This document shows, piece after piece, positions 55,516-64,000 of a stretch of 64,000 nucleotides of DNA; position 1 is the first letter of the stretch; each line of letters opens with the position of its first letter. A model generated the notes under the pieces. That model saw only the letters and a list, made by a program, of their open reading frames with translations. It was not told the origin of the DNA and did not search any database. Both the position numbers and the translations under genes were made by a program. The stretch is from Hirudinaria manillensis. Its lineage: Eukaryota > Annelida > Clitellata > Hirudinida > Hirudinidae. The stretch lies in assembly GCA_034509925.1 (NCBI GenBank), contig CM067530.1:9687001-9751000 (forward strand), written 5' to 3'.

Positions 55516-57429
55516 ATATTATATCTCAGCTTGAATATATTATTACTCCCACAGTTATAAATTTAAGATTATGTATTGAATTGTAAATCGTTTTTAAATA
55601 TTAATCTATAAATAGTTCTTAAGAGCGCCTGCGGTGTTGCAAGTTGTGCTTCTTTTACATTTCTGCTTGCAAAACTTGCACATCAATTCGAACACCTAGC
55701 TCATAAAAAAATACTGAGATTTGTTGGTCGACTTATCCTTATTTTGAGAATCTTGCATTAGAAATGAACTCACCTTTTCAAATTTTTCTTTAAGTTTGTC
55801 CAGAGTTATTAATTTATGTTGTAACATGTGAAGATTATTCTCAACATCATTAAATCTTATGCACTAAAATTAAATAACAAGTTCACAATATGTAAATTAA
55901 TGAATATAATTTCAGTATGGCCGGGACTTTTCCAAAAATTTCATTTTCGACAAAAGTATGAATTAACTTCCCAGTCCAACCATTTGATTTGGAAATATAT
56001 TGATTTGGTAGAATATTTATTATACACAAAAATAATTTAAAAAAAAAAGAAGTCTAACCCTAGATAGTTCGATTTCAAATTCAATAGTTCGATTTATGGC
56101 TTCCAGAAGATGATTTGTTGCTGTTGTCCCGAATAACAGGCTTACGTTAAGCATGTGTTGTACTAAGACTCCTACGTTATCAAATTTTGGGGAGTCTTTT
56201 TGATAATAAGCAGCGGGGAAAGTTAATTGTGGAACCAGTATCTAAAAGAATACGTGAGCAATGAGCAAATTCACAATAATCATTAGGGATGATGAGTTTT
56301 TTATAATTCGTTAATTAATATTTAATTGTTCTCTAATTATTAGTTTAATCAGGGTTGAAACTAAATCAATTTACCACAGGAACTTTGAAATTAATTGAAG
56401 TTTCAACGTTGTGAAAAGCTATATCAAATAGTCCCATCATTTGATGCATTTGCAGTTTTATCATAATCTGTGTCAAATCATGTTCTTCTTCTTTCCAGCT
56501 ATCACCTTTTAATAAGGGCCAACCACCGAATTTCTCTGAAATAGCAGTTTTTAAGGCTTCAAGGCCTGTCTTATCAATCGAACCTGAAAATGAAATCACT
56601 TAACATTAATATTAACATATATTTTAATATAAAAAGACATTGCAGTCCATGATAACATATATGAAATATATAAAAACTCACTTGTATCCATGCAGGATTT
56701 AAAAGATAACATTGTTTGTTTGACAAAATTGAATTTGATCTTACCAACATCTTCTTCCAAAATGCCTTAAATATTAATAATAAAAATTGCAATATTTGAA
56801 ATTAATAATTTTAATATGCAAATAACTATTAAATAAAATTATTGTTGACTTTTCAGATTTTCTAAAAGCTTTTCGTTAACGGTGGCTGCTGTACTAATCA
56901 TAATCCTGTCTTTCGGTATTTCTCTTGCAATAAATTTTCCACAAGCAAATTTGTAAAAATCTTCGCAAGGATCCGCATCCAGGTTTATATTTTCCAGCAA
57001 TTCATTGGCTGAATAGATGGTAATATGAAAGTTCTTTACATAGAGACTAACGAAGACTAATCAATCAGTTTTGTTTGACGAGATAATATGATCTCAATTA
57101 TGTATTAAGTAGATCCTTTAACATATTTCGCATGACGATTGGACGCAGAACTAACCCAAAATGCTTGTTTGATTCCTCTGTATTAGAATTTTAAGATATC
57201 GATATCTTTATATCCTTTACTTCTTATAATACATATTACATTTACAACATAATTAATAACTGTTAATTTGTTTAATTTATATTTAGGACGTTAATAGAGC
57301 AATATGCCGATAATAATACTGAAGTTGATATTGAATCACCAATGAGTAAGTATGAAATGTGAAAGAACTGAACAAACCTTTGAGAAAATGACTCAAAATA
57401 ATAGCAAAGAATATACGTGTGAATGCCAT

Positions 57430-58018
57430 ATCTCAGGCTGTACACAACCCGCGCCCAAATTCATATTAAATAAAGTGGAAGAAATAATTTAAATAATCTA
57501 ACATTACGTGTCCTATCACGATTACATTAAAAATCGTTAAATGGCTTGACTTTTTGAGGTATTATTTTCTGGCTCATTATTTTTGCATCCTATTAAATCT
57601 TTTAAGGCGTCGTTGAAATTGCAAAAACGATGGGAAGGTTTGGTTGGCACAACCAAATTGATAAATTTTAATTTATTGATCTGCTATTACTAGTTCATTC
57701 TGAATTAATTGAAATATCATCGTCGTTGAGGCATTGCCAAATGTACTAATTAACAATTCGTTTTATTGCGTCTTCTCAATTATACGAAACCGCCTAGAGC
57801 ATCATAATGCTTGTCGACCCCTAGTCCAGAGACTGAGATTTCATACTATACGTTTAATTCTTGTTTTTATAAATCATTATTTATAATTGAACGACACTTG
57901 TGCAAATATCGGGAAAAACCATTTTACTCCAATTCATAACCAGTTTATTAGCGCCATATTTATCAAAATAAAAAAAATTTTGTTTATTGTGATACTCCGA
58001 ATTCTATTGGGCTGTTAA
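57430..58018. other. Spacer between M13 copies 5 and 6
   Basis: The shortest spacer of the array (about 590 bp). It contains the copy 5 upstream region resembling that of copy 4 and the 3' flank of copy 6. Nothing else was recognised. Confidence 0.45.
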
Positions 58019-61000
58019 TTACCAGACTCTACATTTCTTGAGGGGGTTCATTGGTGTCGACGGCTTGCATTTGAAAGCTTTTGAAAATATTCTTAGGTTC
58101 TTCAGTTGTTCATTAACTCTGTTCCATCAAAATTAATCGAACTTTAAACAAACCTATAAGTTCGATATTGACTTGTGGATTAAAGTCAATTAGGAATTAA
58201 AAAAAAAGCCTAACTAAATTGGGAAATTAAATTCAGCTTGATGATCATTTGTAAGCTTTAAAAATTAATATTCTTAATAATAAATATTTAAAATATTAAA
58301 AAAGAGAACCATATTGGTAAGTTATCATGTACATCATAAGTATTTATATCATATATATATATATTCTTCCTTTAATTTATAGAAAATCATATTAAGGAGA
58401 TAAATGCGACCTGAAAATTCCAAGCGCATGGATGTCTTCTCTGGCCATCAGGGTTGTAGCATGGTTAGAGAATTTACCACAGAAAACCTTAAGAAGAAGA
58501 AAAAGAAGAAGAAGAAGAAAGTGGTCGTTATTATTGGTATAAATAACATTAGCATAATTGATTAAAATGCAATAACAGTTGAGTTTAGCTAGCAGTTCGT
58601 ATCACTGAAAAAATATTTCTTATTTAAAAATGGCACATTTTGAATAAGAATTGGATGCAGTTTAGACTTGAATTAATGTTTACTCTTCCATATGCAACAA
58701 AAAACATCTGCTCGGAATTGTAAGGTATGTTTGGGAGTTGTGATTCTTCGCCATGTTTCCTCAGCCATTCTTTGTATGCCTTCAAATAGATAATGTCCAA
58801 GAATATGATCTCGTATTGGCAAGAAACCACACTCCACATGATACACTCGAAAAAATGAGAGATTATTTTATTTTAAATCTCCCATATATTTTTCATTTAC
58901 CAGGAAAGATATTCTTAAACCTCCCGCGTCGGCCATATTTTCTCCAAGTGTGCGATTTCCAATTTCCTGAAATAAAACCGATTTATTGATAATCACAAAA
59001 TTATTTCGGATGCTCTGACCCAACCGTTATATTGGTAAGCTCGAAAGCGGCTTGATTAAACTGATCAATTAAGCAATAGGTGCTTTCTATAAACTTTGCC
59101 CTATCATCCTTTTGCCACCAATCTGTCTTCAAGCCATCCTTGTCGTACAGACTACCTGTATATAGATTAAATATTAAATTTTAACATTAATATATATATA
59201 TACATATATACACATACTAAGGTAATGATTGACCATGTCATACCACTGTTGTCAAATCCATGGGATATTTCATGCCCGATGACACTGCCAATGCCACCAA
59301 AATTTAGGTACCTTCTCAAAAAATAGTAATAATCATGGATATACAAATTTTTGCTTTTAAAATTTCTCATCACACATACATTGGATAGGACTTCGAATAG
59401 AACGGTGGAACTATAATGCCAGCAGGAAACACTTAAAATTGGCAATTCGGTTATAATAAAATATAATGAGTGATATTTTCAAAAACGTCTACCTATTTTA
59501 TTTCTTGAAGGTTGATAAAAAGCATTAATCGTGGTTATTGGAGTGCCAATTCTAAAATAGTCGTTTGTAATATTTTGTTGAGTTTATTTTGATTATGCAT
59601 TGGAAACCTATATTCAATAAAATTAAAATAAATATTTTAAACCAACGAAAAAACCAACTCAGTTCGGTTGACTGGCAAGCGCAAGCGTTTCATGGAGTCT
59701 TTCAATCTTAAGGCTTTTGAAGTGTAAAATATTTCCAGAAATGACCGATCAGTGAAGTTAATCTATTAAAAATAGAATATTACTTGTATTTCTTAGGATC
59801 GCCGATGAAATTTAAAATTAAAAAGTGTCTAATTTTGGAAATTGGATGCACTACGTCCAATATGTCCAAACTTTACTGGTAATTTTCAATGAAATATCTC
59901 ATGTGGAAAAACACACAGCACCGAAGTAATCTAATTACAAGAATGATTTTTATGTCTAATATTAAAATATTGGAGTATTTCTTTATTTTTATTTAGCTGA
60001 GCATCGTCATATTTTTAATCCATAGATTGCATCAACTGGAAATGCAAGCCTGAACAAAACACTTCAAAGCTTATGCCTTGATTCACTCGTTGCAAGCAAT
60101 AATTTATCTAGTTATTAATTATTTAATCAATAATAAGTAAACATTTATAAAAATAAATTATTAACCTTACTGAATAGATCTTCTAAAAGTCCTTCATCCA
60201 CTAGATGTTCAGGATAGCCAATTTCATCCACCATGTAATCCAGCTATTTAAAAGTTGTCGAAATCTTCGTGTTATTTCAATATCAACAACAGCAATTGAA
60301 TTATTACTTTTGAAATTGCTTCAGCTTTTGTTTCCGGCTCGAGCCACTTTTGAAATGATATCAGTTTTTTAAAAGCCATTTTTAATTCATTTGTAAATTG
60401 TAAAACCTGCCATCGGAAACATTAATGTTGTGAGTATTAAAATTTGATATTTAATTTTCAGAAATACAATCGAAGGATTTAAATAAAAAGTCACATTTTA
60501 TCACTTTTATTTCAATTTTTTTAAATATTTTAAAATTTATATCACCTTAGTTTTAGTTGAGTAGCTGAAATATTTCTTTAGGAACATATATGCAGCTACT
60601 CGATAGAGATCCTCGCTTACCTCCTCAGCACATGAGGACCAACGTGGGACTCCTAAGCTTAGACCAGTACTCTGTAAATAAATCTAATATTTTATTGAAA
60701 ACATTTCATGGATTTGCATTTATCTACAAAATAAAATAAAAAAACATTCAAAGAACTTGTTAATGATAGTGCCAAACCTCTTCGAAATTATTTTCCATTT
60801 CTGCAAATCTGGTTGGCAGAGCAATTATCGAATTAAATACCATTTGCCATAATAAAAAATTAACGATACGTCTGAAATAAGCTTGGTTTTAGAAAATGGA
60901 ATTTGTTGCGTAATGATGCACGTACCTTTTAGGAGTCTTAAGCATAAGGATCGACAAACAGAGGAAATAAGGTTTGCTAAATACTGCAATCACCTCCTTT

Positions 61001-63366
61001 TCTTTGATGCTTACGTTGACTTCTCCAAATAGAGAGACAAAAAATCTTTCGAAGTCAAAAACCTAAATTAATTGTTATCATTGAAATCACGATTTCAAGA
61101 TTTATTTTCGTTCTATTTAAAATGCAAATTTTCAACAAAATTCGCACAAAATAAGCTTCTATTTAATATTTTTCTCAACTAAATTGCTGTTAATAACATT
61201 CGTTTTAGAAAATACAAACGGGCAAGAACATCTCTTGGAGATTGTCCAAAGATATCCATCTTTCCTGTTCTTCTAGAGATCTTGGCCGACTTTTAGTGCA
61301 CTACATAAAACAAAATTGTGTTGATTTAATCCTGTGATTCAGCAACGTGAAATATTTTTATTTATTCATAATTCAATTAATCTCTAAAATAAATATATTA
61401 ATGGTAACAAAATAAAAACGTTAAATGGTTATTCCGCTTGACCTCAATAATATTTTCTTCAAATTGTACAATGTATTTTGAATAATTCACAATTCTCTTG
61501 TCTTTCACAAGTCCTCCGATATTGGCAGCCATATCTGAGATGAATGTACTTAATAATTCTTCCGACCATGATTCAATAGGATAAGAACTACTGGAAAACG
61601 TCAGTTCAGGTTTGTCGAGCTGAACGTTAATTAAAACATTATTATAAAATACGATAAAATTCACATACCATCAGGGAAATAAAGTCTTGTACATGCACAA
61701 GATTCTTCGTATTTTTGCAAATGTTCTGACAAATATCTAATATTTATAATCAAACCCCCTATCTCACCCCCAATTGCAAATATATATTTCGTAGCTTTTT
61801 CACTTTGAAAATTTAATTGTAAATTCATAAAATGTTTACAATTATCGAGAAATAATAGAATTTACCAGTAGTAAATGATTGCCGCTAATTGCAGGCTTGA
61901 TTTCAAGGTTGAAAAGGGACATCATTCCTTGCTTTTGCAAATTTATCATGAGAGACGTTAAATCATTTTGTCCTTCATCCCAACCATCTCCTTCTATTAT
62001 TGGCCAGCCACCTAACTCCCCCAATATTTTGATAAGATTTTCTAGGCCGGATTTGTCAATAGAATCTAATAAATAAAATTCATTTTGCAAGTGTTTAGTA
62101 TCAAAAATCTATTATTATGTTGAATAATTTCAATACTTGTGTCCATGCAAGATTTATAATATATCTTTGTTTGTTTCATAAAGTTTGCATCCCCCTGGTT
62201 TATAGGAACTTCTAGTAAGCCTTAAAAAATATTCTATGTTTGATAAATAAATCTTTCGTTACTTAATAAAATAACTCGATAACTTTTTAGTTTTAGCTTG
62301 TTATTGTCTCGCATGTCTGTCAATGCATTTTTAAAATGAAGATTCGATGGCAAACCATCTTTTGTGTAATTCCCACAGGTAAAATTGTAAAAATCCGAGC
62401 AAGGATCTGCTCCAAGGTCCATGTAATTTAATAATTCCTTGGCTAAAGAATTAAAATATTACCATGTTGTTATTGGGTACATTTGACTAAATTAATTTTT
62501 CTTATGTGTCAGGTTAAGTAGAAGAAAGATCTTTTTTTTATCTTTATGGTCACTAACGCTTTTACTGAGGAAGCTGAGTCTTTCATCAGCATCTTCAAAA
62601 AACCATTTGAATTTCTGCAAGCGTTATCTGCGTTCGAACCAACAAGACTTTCGTACGAATGGTGCGCCATGCAAATGGGGATCGGTTAAGAAATGCCTTT
62701 ACATCCAATAGGTGATATGTCGATACGGTCAAAAGATTGACTAAATAAATGGGCATTGATCAAAATTCATAAAGAGGCAAGGAAGGATGTCTTTGTGAGT
62801 TGTCAGTAAAAAGCATCGTTTTAAACCGAATCTAACGAAACTGCAAGGACGCGTAAATCGGAATTCGCTTAAAACCGGTATTGAACATATTTTGAACAAT
62901 ATAACTTACAGGCTTCAATGCAATCTTGACTTTTGCAAATTTTTGGTACTGAAAATAAAATAATATCAATGAAAGGAATATTCAGTTAATGCCATCCAAA
63001 AGTTACCTTTTGTAGATTTCTTAACATTCAACTTCAAACTGAGTTTAACGTTAAGAGGTCCAAAGGGTGGAATAGCTGCAAATTAAAGAGTTACTAAAAC
63101 CATAAAAATTTATTTTGTATAAAATTATGAAATTATTCTACAAGGAATTCGTTAAAATATCATTTATGATTTCGAAATTTTGTAAACATCCTTCACTTTG
63201 GCGTCAGTTAAATAAAATGTTTAGGGTTTTCACCAAATAAACAAGTGCTCAATATCTTTTAATTATTATAATGGCATTAATTTTATTAATTCTATTAATT
63301 AATCTTGCACCAACCTACAATATAATGAATCAAAAATGTGCCTAGGAATAGACGAAAATAAGCCAT
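58019..63366 (-). CDS. Neprilysin-like M13 zinc metallopeptidase, array copy 6 (catalytic motifs intact)
   Basis: Signal exon 63315-63366 ([17 protein letters not shown]), exon with KSTK, exon with [19 protein letters not shown] exon around 62288-62443, KSCMDT exon around 62138-62220, GGWPIIEGD exon around 61867-62066, DKPELTF exon around 61437-61619, then about ten further exons, [11 protein letters not shown] exon around 59493-59551, zinc-site exon 59244-59311 ([10 protein letters not shown]), ENMADAGG exon around 58908-58972, exon 58684-58779, exon 58411-58487 (IHALGIFR) and last exon 58019-58118 (ends [10 protein letters not shown]). HExxH, E-x3-D, NAFY and His/Arg are present. The intron before 58487 uses a CTT repeat as its polypyrimidine tract. 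This copy is the most divergent in the middle region ([13 protein letters not shown]) and may be the oldest member; it could also be the edge of an array continuing to the right. Confidence 0.88.
58488..58521. repeat. AAG/CTT short repeat
   Basis: AAGAAGAAG run; in gene sense it is a CTT polypyrimidine tract ending at the acceptor of exon 58411-58487 of M13 copy 6. Confidence 0.85.
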
Positions 63367-64000
63367 ATCCGAAAGTATTAACAATTAAATAGCGAAAATA
63401 CGTTTAATAAATGTCTTTAAGTTTTATGTCTCGTCATGAATAAGCTAAACAAAATCAAATGAGATTCATTTATTGATTGTAATTTCATGGTGATTTGAAT
63501 AAATATGCTCTGGCAATTTTATTATTTATTGATTTTAAATAAACTCTGATTTTTTTTTCAATTGGTGTTTTTCAAACTTAGGGATTTCAACTATGTTTCT
63601 GACGGTGGCCAGTCTTAGTAATATTAGCCGTGAAGAATTCAGCTGTTAGGCTAAATAATTTTCTGCTCCCGATATCATAAACATTTATTGTTTGAATTAA
63701 TTTCTTAACATTTCTTTTTGCTTGAACATGTATCGAGATTTTAAGAATTGAATTTATTCTCATATTTTTTAATATCCTTTTCAGGATATTTTTAAGTTTA
63801 AACATTCTAATTGACAGTGATATCAATTATTTTCTGCACAATGCTTACATCTAGCCATATATATTTTATTTCGACGCTTCAATTGCTCCTAATTCGGCGC
63901 TATTATGATCCGCTTTTGTATTTCTCCACATCGTCATCACAGAAAGAACAAAATGGTTTCATCTGCTCCTCCTTCTTCAACATTTTTAAATATATTCAAC
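63367..64000. other. Upstream flank of M13 copy 6
   Basis: AT-rich. A 79-codon open stretch at 63587-63826 (-) has no recognisable family pattern and is probably chance. No further M13 exon is visible before the window ends. Confidence 0.45.

Larger units (their letters stand above)
52070..57429 (-). pseudogene. Neprilysin-like M13 gene, array copy 5: catalytic exons deleted
   Basis: The 5' exons look intact: signal exon 57378-57429 (MAFTRIFFAIILSHFLK), DPCEDFYKFACG exon around 56850-57010, GGWPLLKGD exon around 56375-56584, exons 55774-55863 and 53536-53672, and one near 52520-52595. The two terminal exons are also intact: 52245-52321 (SHAPNIFR) and a last exon ending MTIRKRCRIW with TGA at 52070-52072. 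Between them copy 4 has about 1.1 kb with the NAFY, HExxH and ENIAD exons; here only a stump of the preceding exon (52384-52419) remains, fused to intron sequence, and reading through it meets a stop. No zinc site can therefore be made. Skipping the stump would join two phase-0 exons in frame, so a short inactive protein is conceivable. An LTR element sits in the intron 53673-55773. Confidence 0.85.

Noticed and set aside
63587-63826. 79-codon minus-strand frame at the right edge
   Set aside because: AT-rich, Lys/Ile-heavy, no motif and no splice context; probably chance.

Overview
This is a eukaryotic, animal-type genomic window. It is AT-rich, its genes are split by GT..AG introns that are mostly 60-900 bp long, and it carries long AAT microsatellites and a Gypsy-type LTR element. 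The families are metazoan: SLC25A33/36, SLC28 nucleoside transporters, PGRMC, DHX35 and neprilysin-like M13 peptidases. The standard code fits throughout. An intronic TTAGGG-type repeat argues against arthropods and nematodes and fits a lophotrochozoan or other early-branching invertebrate. An annelid or leech is my guess, not a demonstration.

Layout. 219-2047 (+): 3' part of a mitochondrial pyrimidine-nucleotide carrier of the SLC25A33/36 type. 6166-11565 and 13016-16983 (+): two tandem concentrative nucleoside transporters (CNT/SLC28) whose exons 2-12 match in length to the base. 17498-19550 (-): an 8-exon coiled-coil protein of the axonemal TPH/CFAP type. 20313-21792 (-): a membrane-anchored, stand-alone methyltransferase resembling the C-terminal domain of ovothiol synthase OvoA. 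22993-23580 (-): PGRMC-type haem protein. 24664-26778 (+): intronless DHX35 RNA helicase.

27199-63366 (-): a head-to-tail array of six neprilysin-like (M13) zinc peptidase genes, about 6 kb each, all starting with a hydrophobic 52-nt signal exon. Copies 3, 4 and 6 keep all catalytic motifs I checked. Copy 1 has lost the substrate-site His, and copy 2 has lost the Asn-Ala substrate motif. Copy 5 has a deletion that removed the HExxH and ENIAD exons, and it also carries a 1,775-bp LTR retrotransposon with apparently identical LTRs, a SAP-domain ORF and no polymerase. A relic last exon lies between copies 1 and 2, and a telomere-like repeat sits in an intron of copy 1.

Functionally, the left end groups nucleoside import (two CNTs) with mitochondrial pyrimidine nucleotide transport, probably by chance. 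The right half is a birth-and-death cluster of probably secreted peptidases. The most noteworthy items are the diverging M13 array with catalytically altered members, the young gag-only LTR element, and the free-standing OvoA-like methyltransferase.
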